Both the position numbers and the translations under genes were made by a program. Positions 15,701 through 22,038 of a DNA stretch of 22,038 bases are shown piece by piece (the stretch's first letter is position 1; each line of letters opens with the position of its first letter). Source of the DNA: DATKMK01 sp035541895 (GTDB lineage: Bacteria; Desulfobacterota; Binatia; HRBIN30; JACQVA1); NCBI GenBank assembly GCA_035541895.1, contig DATKMK010000075.1:1-22038 (forward strand). Reading direction: 5' to 3'. The notes beneath the pieces were generated by a model. That model was given only the letters and a program-made list of their open reading frames with translations, did no database searches and was not told the DNA's origin.

Positions 15701-15993
15701 AGCTGGCCAGCGGGCGGTTCCGCCTGGTGGTCACCGATCTCGAAATGCCCCGGATGCACGGCTACGAGTTGATCGCCGAAATCCGTCGTCACCCGCAGTA
15801 TCAACACCTGCCGGTGGTCGTCTGCAGCTCGCGATCGAGTGAGAAGCATCGCCGTCGTGCGCGCGAGGTCGGCGCGCAAGGGTACATCACCAAGCCCTTT
15901 ACCAAGGAGCAGTTGTTGGCCGAAATCGAGCGTCTCAGCACTGGAGCGGTCGATGCGGCGTCAACTGTCGGCTTGGGATCGGTCAACGCGTAG
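12706..15993 (+). CDS. cheA: Hybrid CheA kinase with three HPt domains and C-terminal receiver (ChpA-like)
   Basis: This is the central histidine kinase of the pathway. Its 1095 residues carry three HPt modules, each with the H-x-x-K-G signature: His50 (FAHSVKGTAALVG), His223 (FHTIKGSAAMVG) and His346 (FHTLKGAAAAVG). A linker at 405-465 is followed by a dimerisation region (about 470-640) interrupted by an acidic insert near 530-570. The ATPase has an N box HMVRNGVSHGVE (672-683), where Ser replaces the usual Asp before HG, then DDGRGLD (716-722), FRPGFST (752-758) and GRGMGMDVV (767-775). A CheW-like domain covers 805-940, and a receiver covers 961-1078 with Asp967-Asp968, acceptor Asp1011 and Lys1063. 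Multiple HPt sites plus a receiver is the layout of Pseudomonas ChpA, with fewer phosphotransfer domains here. The start is the ATG overlapping the cheR stop by one base, with GGGAG nine bases upstream. The open frame extends further up into cheR but has no support. Confidence 0.95.
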   Translation: MADQFSVDKIRDLFRDDMERFIQGIRSRLDDLLSNPRDTNSLNELRGFAHSVKGTAALVGFTSLSRAGAVFERVAEVAGTYVHSDPGEALAILRQMHAAIGFIEQLLDNSLTAADPETQENVSTQLLMAFSPRVRSYLHEIDVPAEGPEAGGLDDPPGALDLSSSLSPSEETRAADDAWDAELAEIFAQELQEHLSEVPDLVAQLANPNQQAIACKQLSRIFHTIKGSAAMVGRTELSALGKQLQDHFGAPAEHPEMLPLSVEFLAAAQAAIEAVFAAAGRTAPRLPEVAAVEARDQATIELERELLDAFTIDATEAIEASERLLLELERQPDDRGLLHSLFRHFHTLKGAAAAVGLERVAEQLHHGESLLEAVLDGEVATDATKLVDFLFRLTDSVTGLINAARGVREEQRTIIDDVAGEIAALATPTLAAEEEAPPSLVPDELVAAAPTPEAFAEPAVARTTGEVEMGVVRIHAARLDALMNQVGQLVVSRTRMDRKIQAFAELRDKLYYCRTRLAEIIEGFQERYEFNTGDRPAIALADSRVAGGDGASQPAADEFFTDLEFDKYDDFNILARSVIELATDTGEIADQLGGFIDAFGEEARQFSKITTGLQRQITRLRLVPLDTLFRRLLRPVRDAARQAGKLVDLHLEGTDVQLDKSIVEALYAPLLHMVRNGVSHGVESPAHRQSQGKPTVGTIRIAAVQRHNSVLLSVQDDGRGLDFDAIRSRGQALGIVERGTAPTREQLLPLIFRPGFSTGETVTDLSGRGMGMDVVARDIAALNGSLMVDSKDGHGTTIRIALPTTTSIDEVLLLETGPQLYGLPVDFVEQVIAIDMAELVDVDGQRMLTVRNELLPVLIMAPLVGEAAPTAGAVAVVLRAGDRAMALVVDRVQAQQEVVIRPLGRVLDAHPFLSGATISGAGAVIFVLHVGRLFDVLAAVADRQATFIMAESSDQPAVEARTILVVDDSISVRKLAARFLESVGLEVDTAVDGLDALEKLASGRFRLVVTDLEMPRMHGYELIAEIRRHPQYQHLPVVVCSSRSSEKHRRRAREVGAQGYITKPFTKEQLLAEIERLSTGAVDAASTVGLGSVNA

Positions 15994-16019
15994 CGCAGTC
16001 AGAGGGGAGATGGTCGGCA

Positions 16020-17222
16020 ATGTCGACGACGGAGGTGCGGAGTAAGGCCGGCGAACCGGTCGCCGGCGATGGTACCGGCCGGCCACGCGTCCGAGTATTG
16101 GTTGCCGACGACTCGGGCCTGATGCGCCGAACGATCACGCGAATTCTCGAAGCGGAGGGCGACATGCAGGTGATCGCCACCGCTCGTGACGGCGCCGAGG
16201 CGATCGAGTTGGCCGAACGGCTGCGGCCGAACGTCGTCACCATGGATGTCAACATGCCGCGCCTCGACGGCTTGCGTGCGGTCGAGGTGATCATGGGCCG
16301 TCACCCGCTGCCGGTCGTGATCATCAGCTCGTACACCAAGCGCGGCGGCAAAGCGGCGGCGCAGGCGCTCGGCTACGGCGCCATCGAAATCGTCGAGAAG
16401 CCATCGCAGGTCGGGATTACCCTCGACCTCGAACTGCAGGCGCATGAGATTCGCTCGAAGGTGCGCGCCGCCGCGCGCGTGCGGGTCGTGCGCTCGGCAT
16501 CGTTCGGCATGACGCGCAGCACTCTGCCCCCGCCCCGTGTGCGCACCGCTGCGTCACGCGTCGCCGCGCGCCCAACCAACGGATTCCCGATCGTCGCGAT
16601 CGGCGCCTCCACCGGCGGACCCGCGGCGCTTGGCGAAATGCTTCCACTGTTGCCGGAGGGGTTCCGTGCCAGCGTCATGATCGTCCAGCATATGCCGCCC
16701 GGCTACACCGCCGATCTCGCGCAGTGCTTGGATCAGAAGAGTGCGATTCGTGTGGTCGAAGGCCGTCACGGAGATCCGGTGGTTCCGGGCGTGGCGTACA
16801 TCGCACCGGGCGGGCTGCACATGGAGTGGGAACAGGATCGGATCAAACTGCACGAAGGCCCGCGGCAGAACATGCATCGACCGAGCGTCGACATCTTGTT
16901 CGACAGCTTGGTTTCCGTGCCGCAGCGCGTGCAGTGCGTGTTGTTGAGCGGCATGGGCGACGATGGCGTCGAGGGCATGAAGCGATTGCGGGCCGGCGGC
17001 GCCGCGACCATCGCGCAAGACGAAGCCAGCTCGGTGGTGTGGGGTATGCCGGGGGCCGCGATGAAGTCGGGCTGCGCGGTCTTGCAGTTCCCGCCGGCAC
17101 GGCTGGCCGAGTACCTCTGCGCCGCCGTCGGAATCGACGGGGTCGCGTCGGCGGTTACGGAGTTGTCGCACGTGGTCGCGGAATCGTCCCGCGCCCGTCC
17201 GCAGGCCGAGTGTGGTGAGTAG
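16020..17222 (+). CDS. cheB: CheB receptor methylesterase/deamidase with receiver (ChpB-like)
   Basis: It removes methyl groups from the receptor when phosphorylated, resetting sensitivity. The 400 residues comprise a receiver (about 24-140) and a C-terminal esterase (about 188-370). The receiver has Asp30-Asp31 (VLVADDS), acceptor Asp76 (VVTMDVNMP), Ser103/Ser104 (IISSYT) and Lys128 in IVEKPS. The esterase has the catalytic triad Ser197 (GASTGGP), His224 (IVQHMPPG) and Asp315 (SGMGDDGVEGM). The Arg-rich linker at 145-187 and the N-terminal extension of about 22 residues are longer than in the minimal enzyme. The ATG at 16020 lies ten bases after AGGGGAG. The ATG at 16010 is out of frame and ends after eleven codons. 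Gene order cheR-cheA-cheB matches pilK-chpA-chpB. Confidence 0.95.
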   Translation: MSTTEVRSKAGEPVAGDGTGRPRVRVLVADDSGLMRRTITRILEAEGDMQVIATARDGAEAIELAERLRPNVVTMDVNMPRLDGLRAVEVIMGRHPLPVVIISSYTKRGGKAAAQALGYGAIEIVEKPSQVGITLDLELQAHEIRSKVRAAARVRVVRSASFGMTRSTLPPPRVRTAASRVAARPTNGFPIVAIGASTGGPAALGEMLPLLPEGFRASVMIVQHMPPGYTADLAQCLDQKSAIRVVEGRHGDPVVPGVAYIAPGGLHMEWEQDRIKLHEGPRQNMHRPSVDILFDSLVSVPQRVQCVLLSGMGDDGVEGMKRLRAGGAATIAQDEASSVVWGMPGAAMKSGCAVLQFPPARLAEYLCAAVGIDGVASAVTELSHVVAESSRARPQAECGE

Positions 17223-17240
17223 CGTCGCGAGGCAGGTGCG

Positions 17241-20200
17241 ATGAACGGCGACGAGCCAACGCAGCCTCCATCTTCGCAAGGTGCCGCCGCGTCTTCGCAG
17301 GGCCCCGGGTCGGCCAGCCTCGAGGACGTGGTGTGTTTGCAATCCGCGAACGAAGAGCTGCGGCGCGAACGCGAGACGCTGATCAAGCGGTTGCAAACCG
17401 TCGAGAGCGGCGCGCGAGAAAAAATCCAGCTCGCCGAATCACGCTTGCGCGAGGCGCTTGCCCAAGTCGACGCCTTGAAGCGCGCCACCCAAACGGTGCG
17501 GGCGAAGTTCGAGAACGACGCCGCCCTTGCAAAAAAACGCGCCGAAGCGCTCAAACAGACCGCAGTGGCGGCGGAGGCGATGCAAGAAGCCAACGCCGAT
17601 CTCACCACCGCGCTCGAAGCCGCGCAGTGTCGGGTTGCCGATCTCGAAACCGAAAGCCTCGTCCATCAGGCTGAGATCGAACGCCTCACCAATGAGTTGA
17701 CCGCCGCCACCGAGCGGCTGGCGACACTCGAAGCCGAAAGCCAGGCGCAGCGCGACGCCGCGGCGGTCGCCGCGACCCGGCAGGCTGAAGTGATCGCCGA
17801 GCTCGACGCGACCCGTGGACAGCACGCGCACCTTACAGCCGAACTCGCTGGCCTCCGCCAGCGTGAGATCGAGCAGTCACAAGCCCTCGACGCGTTGCGC
17901 GCGGATTGGAGCCGCGATCAACGCGAGCGCGACCAGCAACTGGACGCGCTGCGCGACGAACTCGGCCGCGCGCAGAACCAGCGCGCCGAACTGATCGGGC
18001 AATTGGAGGCGGCGCGGGCGGCGCATGCGGCTGAAATCGACGCCTGGCAGCAGACTGCGGCGGCACGCGAGGCTGAATTGGTCAACGCTCGCGACGAGTT
18101 GGCGCGCCGCCTGGAAGACGAGCAGTCGCAGACGATCGAAGCACGGGAGGAAGTGGAACGAGTGGGTCTCCGCCTCCGCGAGCTCGAAGCCGGCCAGCAT
18201 GCCGCGACCGCGCGCACCGAGCAGGCGTTGCAGGATCTGAGTGCGGCGCAGGAGGAATGGGCGCGCGAACGCGCCGTCTTCGAGGCCACCGCACGTGAGC
18301 GCGAAGCCGAGCGCCAGCGCACGCACGCCGAACTCGAAGCACGGCTCGCGGCCGAATCGTCGTCGGCTGCCGAGCGCGTTGCCCAGCTCGAACGGGATCT
18401 CCAGCTACAGCGCGACGAGATCACACGGGTACGCGACGAAGCCGAACAGCGAGCGCAGCAACACGCGCGGGACTTCAACGCGGCGTCCGAATCGGCGCGC
18501 GCCATCGCGGCGCAACTCGCCGCCGAACGTGAGCAATGGACCCATGACTTGGACGCCGTTCGGGGCGAACTGGCGGCGGCGCAGGCCGATCTCGCGGCGG
18601 CACAAACCGAACGACAGACGCTCGCCGCGCAGGCGGCCGAGCGCGAGTCGGTCGTCGCGGAGCTGAACGAACGGCTGGCGGCGTTGACGGGCGCGCTCGG
18701 CGAGCGCGACGCGCGCGTTACCGCAGCGGTTGAGGAGGCCGCGCAACTCCACCGACAGAACGGCGAGCAGCGGGGCACCGTCGAATCGCTTCGGATCGAA
18801 CTGGCGACAGCGCGTGAACAGATCGACGCCGCGCACACGCGCGCACAGGCGCTCGACGAGCAGCTCGCGCAACGCGCCGCCGAGCAGACGAATCTGGCCG
18901 AGCGCCTCGCGACCAGTGAAACCGAGCTGCGCGCGCGGGGCGACCAGCTCGCGCGGCTGCAGTCGGAGCAAGACCAACTCCAGCGAGATCATGCCGCGGC
19001 GATGCGCGCGAATGCCGAGCGGGCGCAGGCTGCGGAAGCGGAATGGCAGGCGCGCCGCGAGCGCTTTGAGCAAGACCTCCAAGCCGTTCGTCAGGAGTCG
19101 GATGACCGTCGCTTGTCGATCGAGGCCGTGCGCACCAAGGTGCGCGTGCTCGAATCGCAGTTGGCCGAGCGTGACACCGTGCGCAACGCGCTCTCCGAGC
19201 GCATCGTCACCTTGGAGGACGACCTTCGTCACCGCGACGAGCAGCTCAAGCGCTTGAGCGTGCAGGTGGCAGGTCAGAACGAAGAGTCGACTGCCTGGGT
19301 GGAGGCGGCGGCGCAACGCGAAGCGGAATTGGTGGCGGCGCGCAACGACGTCCTGGAGCAGCTCGATGACGAACGCAAGCAACTGACGGCGGCGCAAGCG
19401 GAGGCCGTGGCGTTGCGCTCGCGAATCGAGAGCGTCGAGCAGGAACTCGCCGAAGCGCAGACCCGACTCGCTGACCAACTCAACAGCGAGCAAGCGCTGC
19501 GCGTCGACGCCACGGCGCGAGCTGAAGAGTCGGCGGCGCGCGTGCAGACGATCGAGGCCGAACTTGCGGCCACCGCGCAGCGCGAAGCCGAATGGCGGGC
19601 GGCGCACCAAACGCTCGCGCACGACCTCGACGACGTGCGGGCGCAACTCGCCGCCGCGCAGACCGCCCCGGCGAGTCTCAACGCCACGGTCCAGGCGTTG
19701 CAGGAACAACTCGCCGCCCGTGAGGCCGCGATTGTCGAGATCCGCGGTCAGCTCGATACCGCGAGCATCGTCACCCGCGACAAGGACGAAGCACTGTTTG
19801 CCGCTGAACAGCGCTGCGTCGAGCTGACGCAGCACCTCGAAGCGGTGCAGGAACAGTCGGTGGGAGCGCTCCAGGCGCAGGAAGCCATGAGCGCGCGGAT
19901 CGACGAGCTGCACCGCGAGCGCGCCGAACTGCTGCAGCGCGTGAATCAGATGACCACGGTCATCGCCCAGCTCGAACGCCAATCCGAAAAGTTGCAGCGC
20001 GAGCGCCCCGCCGGCGAGGAGACCCGCAAGCTGAAGGTCGAGTTGGCGCGGCTGGCGGCGAAGCTCAAAGAAGTGGAAGCGCAGCAAGGTGAGGCGGTGC
20101 AGCGGCACTCAGCCGCGGTTGCCGGATATATGGTGGAACTCAATCAGCGCAGCGAGGCGCTGCACGCCCGCAACCAGGAGATGGAACGACTCGCCGAAGA

Positions 20201-21158
20201 GCTGACGCTGACCCGGCAGACCTGTGATGATGCGATGGTGCAAGTCGAGGCGGCGCGCCGCGAGCGGGCCGAACTCGAAGCACAGTTGAAAGAATTGCGC
20301 GTCGTCACCGCCGAGGCGGCGCGCCCACCTTCCGCAGCTCCGGCGCCGATGCCGCCGCGTCCGGCTGCCAAAGCGCCGGCGCCACCCCCGCCGCCCGCAC
20401 CGACCGTGGCGGTACCCGCGGCGTCGAAGTCGGGCGGACCGTTGACGCTGATCCATCTGGAAGACAACAAGGCGTACCGCGAGTCACTGCGCGACGTGCT
20501 GGCGCGTGTGCCGCAGTCGGCATATCTCAACACGCTCGACGCGCCGGCCGCCGCGGGCTCGCGCCTGCTCGCCGTCAATCTGCTTAATCGCGCACACGAT
20601 CCGTTCGCCGCCATCGCCGCCGAGACGAGTGAGCAGCCCGAGATCTTTGCCTACTGTGCAGACGCGTCGTACGGGTTCGCGTTCGGCCTCGCCGACTTCT
20701 TCTCGCAGCCGATCGACGCCGATGCACTCGTTACCCAATTGCTCGAGCGCCGCGGCGTGGTCCAGCGACTGCTCGCGGTCAGCGACAACATCGAGATGAC
20801 CGCCGCGCTCCGCGAGGTGTTGTCGCGCATGCGGTGTTCGACCTCGGTGGCGTTTGATTCGCGCCAGGCGATCGATCTGCTGCCGATGATCAAACCCGAC
20901 GTGGTCTTGGTCGACTTTGCGCTTCCCCGCGGCGAAGGGTTCCGCTTGGTCGCTCGCCTCCGCTCGGAGCCGAAGACACGTGACGTGCCGTTGGCGGTGC
21001 TGCTACCGGCGACGGTCAATCTCGCGGAATTCCGTCAGCAGGCGCTGCGCGTGGCGCGTGAGATTTCGATGGAGCCGGCTCAGCTCGCTCAGTTGCTGGC
21101 CGAGCGGCTCGGATGCAGCGCCGGCGCCGACAAGGGTGGACTGCTCAAGACGGGGTAG
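17241..21158 (+). CDS. Giant coiled-coil protein with two C-terminal degenerate receivers
   Basis: This is likely a scaffold or polarity protein downstream of the kinase. The 1305 residues begin with a short Gln/Ser/Pro stretch. Residues about 28-1025 are almost unbroken Ala/Glu/Arg/Gln heptad sequence with no membrane segment or signal. A Pro/Ala-rich linker follows (about 1027-1060). Two receiver-like domains end the protein. The first (about 1067-1170) has IHLEDN for the acidic pocket but Asn1113 at the acceptor position (LLAVNLL) and Gln1156 for the lysine. The second (about 1173-1290) keeps Asp1182 and acceptor Asp1225 (VVLVDFALPRGEGF) but lacks the usual Thr/Ser and Lys. Myxococcus AglZ and FrzS combine a pseudo-receiver with a long coiled coil in motility, but with the receiver at the N-terminus. 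Here the order is reversed and the receiver doubled. A weak GAGGCAGG precedes the ATG, 18 bp after cheB. The 3' end overlaps the next, convergent gene by 14 bp. Confidence 0.85.
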   Translation: MNGDEPTQPPSSQGAAASSQGPGSASLEDVVCLQSANEELRRERETLIKRLQTVESGAREKIQLAESRLREALAQVDALKRATQTVRAKFENDAALAKKRAEALKQTAVAAEAMQEANADLTTALEAAQCRVADLETESLVHQAEIERLTNELTAATERLATLEAESQAQRDAAAVAATRQAEVIAELDATRGQHAHLTAELAGLRQREIEQSQALDALRADWSRDQRERDQQLDALRDELGRAQNQRAELIGQLEAARAAHAAEIDAWQQTAAAREAELVNARDELARRLEDEQSQTIEAREEVERVGLRLRELEAGQHAATARTEQALQDLSAAQEEWARERAVFEATAREREAERQRTHAELEARLAAESSSAAERVAQLERDLQLQRDEITRVRDEAEQRAQQHARDFNAASESARAIAAQLAAEREQWTHDLDAVRGELAAAQADLAAAQTERQTLAAQAAERESVVAELNERLAALTGALGERDARVTAAVEEAAQLHRQNGEQRGTVESLRIELATAREQIDAAHTRAQALDEQLAQRAAEQTNLAERLATSETELRARGDQLARLQSEQDQLQRDHAAAMRANAERAQAAEAEWQARRERFEQDLQAVRQESDDRRLSIEAVRTKVRVLESQLAERDTVRNALSERIVTLEDDLRHRDEQLKRLSVQVAGQNEESTAWVEAAAQREAELVAARNDVLEQLDDERKQLTAAQAEAVALRSRIESVEQELAEAQTRLADQLNSEQALRVDATARAEESAARVQTIEAELAATAQREAEWRAAHQTLAHDLDDVRAQLAAAQTAPASLNATVQALQEQLAAREAAIVEIRGQLDTASIVTRDKDEALFAAEQRCVELTQHLEAVQEQSVGALQAQEAMSARIDELHRERAELLQRVNQMTTVIAQLERQSEKLQRERPAGEETRKLKVELARLAAKLKEVEAQQGEAVQRHSAAVAGYMVELNQRSEALHARNQEMERLAEELTLTRQTCDDAMVQVEAARRERAELEAQLKELRVVTAEAARPPSAAPAPMPPRPAAKAPAPPPPPAPTVAVPAASKSGGPLTLIHLEDNKAYRESLRDVLARVPQSAYLNTLDAPAAAGSRLLAVNLLNRAHDPFAAIAAETSEQPEIFAYCADASYGFAFGLADFFSQPIDADALVTQLLERRGVVQRLLAVSDNIEMTAALREVLSRMRCSTSVAFDSRQAIDLLPMIKPDVVLVDFALPRGEGFRLVARLRSEPKTRDVPLAVLLPATVNLAEFRQQALRVAREISMEPAQLAQLLAERLGCSAGADKGGLLKTG

Positions 21159-22038
21159 CGCGCCGCACCCGCCGCGGTGCTGTGCGATGCGGCGTCAGCA
21201 GCGATCCCCGTAACGCGTCCAATTCTTCACGCAACGCGTTGGGCAGTCGAATCACCGACTCGACCGTGCGGATGTCCGGGATCAGTTCGGCGAGATCCGC
21301 CGGCGTGTCCGGTGCCTCGCGAATGCCGCGCAGACTGCGAAAGGCCGCCAACACCTTCGGCGCCATCGGCGCGACCGTCGTGCCCTTCATCGCCAGGATC
21401 CGGTGGCTCGGAGCCGCGAAGGCGAGATACGCGGCACCGTAGGCGCCGCCGCCCAGCACACATAGCAGCGGGTGGCCGAGCAGTCGGGCGGCGACCAAGG
21501 ACCGCAAGCACTCGGCGAGCGCGCCGAGCAGACCGTGACGCTCTTGTTCGACGTCGATCGCGTGGCCTTGGCAGAAGAGAAAGGTGAGAATCGGCGCGGG
21601 CGCGTCGTGCGACGCAATCGCCGCGTGCCGCACCATCTCGACGACGGCGCTCGCCTCATCGATGCCGACGCCGGCGCCGCGCGCGCCTTCGTAGCCGATG
21701 ATGATGCCGAGTGCGGGTTTGCCGTCGAGATCGCCCCACGCCGCGTGCACCAGCCCGCGACGCAACACCGGCTGCGTCGGGCGCCAGTGTCCGCGAAACG
21801 AGAAGCGGAGCAAATCGCGTTGACGGCGCGGCGCCGGAGCGCTGCGGCGTCGGCGCGCCGACTCGATCGATTTTCGCAGCGTGCTGACGCGCGTCGCCGA
21901 TTGTTCGATTGCTCGCAGCAAGCTCGTGCGGCGCCGCCGTTGCCGGAGGAAATCACCGATGTGGTCGCGGATGGCGACGGCGGTGTCCGGGACCACGGCA
22001 TCAGCATGCCCGGCTTTCAGTCGATTGGCCGCCGAGGT
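21145..22038 (-). CDS. Carboxyltransferase, malonate decarboxylase beta-gamma like (5' end outside window)
   Basis: The frame is open to the right edge, so only the C-terminal 297 residues are seen. A GTG at 21996 is not the start, because recognisable sequence continues upstream of it (ANRLKAGHADAVVPDTAVAI), resembling the end of a beta-type carboxyltransferase subunit. After a basic linker, a crotonase-fold domain follows: GLVHAAWGDLDGKPALGIII, FLFCQGHAIDVEQERHGLL and AARLLGHPLLCVLGGGAYGA, then AAPSHRILAMKGTTVAPM. This pattern resembles the gamma subunit (MdcE) of biotin-independent malonate decarboxylase, which pairs with beta (MdcD) to decarboxylate malonyl-ACP. An acetyl-CoA or other acyl-CoA carboxyltransferase is the alternative. 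Both halves in one frame suggest a fused beta-gamma protein. No other mdc gene is visible. It overlaps the coiled-coil gene tail to tail and has no terminator between. Confidence 0.65.
   Translation of the reverse strand, partial: TSAANRLKAGHADAVVPDTAVAIRDHIGDFLRQRRRRTSLLRAIEQSATRVSTLRKSIESARRRRSAPAPRRQRDLLRFSFRGHWRPTQPVLRRGLVHAAWGDLDGKPALGIIIGYEGARGAGVGIDEASAVVEMVRHAAIASHDAPAPILTFLFCQGHAIDVEQERHGLLGALAECLRSLVAARLLGHPLLCVLGGGAYGAAYLAFAAPSHRILAMKGTTVAPMAPKVLAAFRSLRGIREAPDTPADLAELIPDIRTVESVIRLPNALREELDALRGSLLTPHRTAPRRVRRATPS

Noticed and set aside
16010..16045. A short ATG frame overlapping the cheB start
   Set aside because: It is only eleven codons and out of frame with cheB. A coupling leader peptide is possible but nothing beyond position supports it.
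18405..20108. A 567-codon minus-strand open frame inside the coiled-coil gene
   Set aside because: The plus-strand Ala/Glu/Arg repeats leave the opposite strand free of stops. The translation is Leu/Arg/Phe-rich low complexity with no Shine-Dalgarno or domain.
17241..20440. Repetitive sequence considered as CRISPR or tandem DNA repeat
   Set aside because: Repetition is at the amino-acid heptad level. There are no identical repeats with regular spacers, and the reading frame is intact throughout.
1..22038. Cyanobacterial origin suggested by GCGATCGC octamers and PATAN domain
   Set aside because: GC content, the LpoA-like and DUF1329 proteins and the pilHIJK-chpAB gene order do not favour a cyanobacterium. 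The octamer also occurs elsewhere.

Overview
The window is 22 kb of high-GC DNA (about 64% by eye, not counted) packed with protein genes. No tRNA, rRNA, CRISPR array, insertion sequence or integrase is visible. The lipoprotein and secreted-protein signals, the LpoA-like and DUF1329 envelope proteins and the Pil-Chp style chemosensory genes point to a Gram-negative bacterium. A soil or sediment deltaproteobacterial, Binatota or Myxococcota type lineage fits best. That placement is inference from gene content and base composition, and no gene in the window fixes the taxon.

Region 1 (1-5790) is housekeeping and envelope. It holds lpdA (dihydrolipoyl dehydrogenase, + strand). Convergent with it is a lipoprotein with TPR-like and periplasmic-binding-like parts. 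Next, on the - strand, is a secreted DUF1329 protein with an unusual Pro/Ala-rich N-terminal spacer of about 230 residues. A perfect 11-bp hairpin lies just past the DUF1329 stop. A 462-bp divergent intergenic region (5329-5790) separates these genes from the next block and carries a candidate sigma-54 promoter.

Region 2 (5791-21158) is one continuous + strand block of nine closely spaced or overlapping genes. In order they are: a CheW-like protein fused to a PATAN/DUF4388 domain; a receiver protein with a degenerate C-terminal receiver; a PilH/CheY-like single receiver; CheW; a transmembrane chemoreceptor with tandem HAMP domains; CheR; a hybrid CheA with three HPt domains and a C-terminal receiver; CheB; and a 1305-residue coiled-coil protein ending in two degenerate receivers. 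The core order (CheY-CheW-MCP-CheR-CheA-CheB) is the order of pilH-pilI-pilJ-pilK-chpA-chpB in the Pseudomonas type IV pilus chemosensory system. It is also reminiscent of the cyanobacterial Pix/Hmp loci, where PATAN proteins occur. No flagellar gene or pilus structural gene is in the window. The expected flow is: ligand on the periplasmic sensor, receptor and CheW control CheA, phosphate moves through three HPt sites and several receivers, and CheR/CheB adapt the receptor. The output proteins are probably the PATAN fusion, the receiver/pseudo-receiver protein and the coiled-coil protein. These three are the least conventional parts of the locus.

Region 3 (21145-22038) is the 3' part of a - strand gene whose 3' end overlaps the coiled-coil gene tail to tail by 14 bp. 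It looks like a malonate decarboxylase beta-gamma type carboxyltransferase and runs off the right edge.
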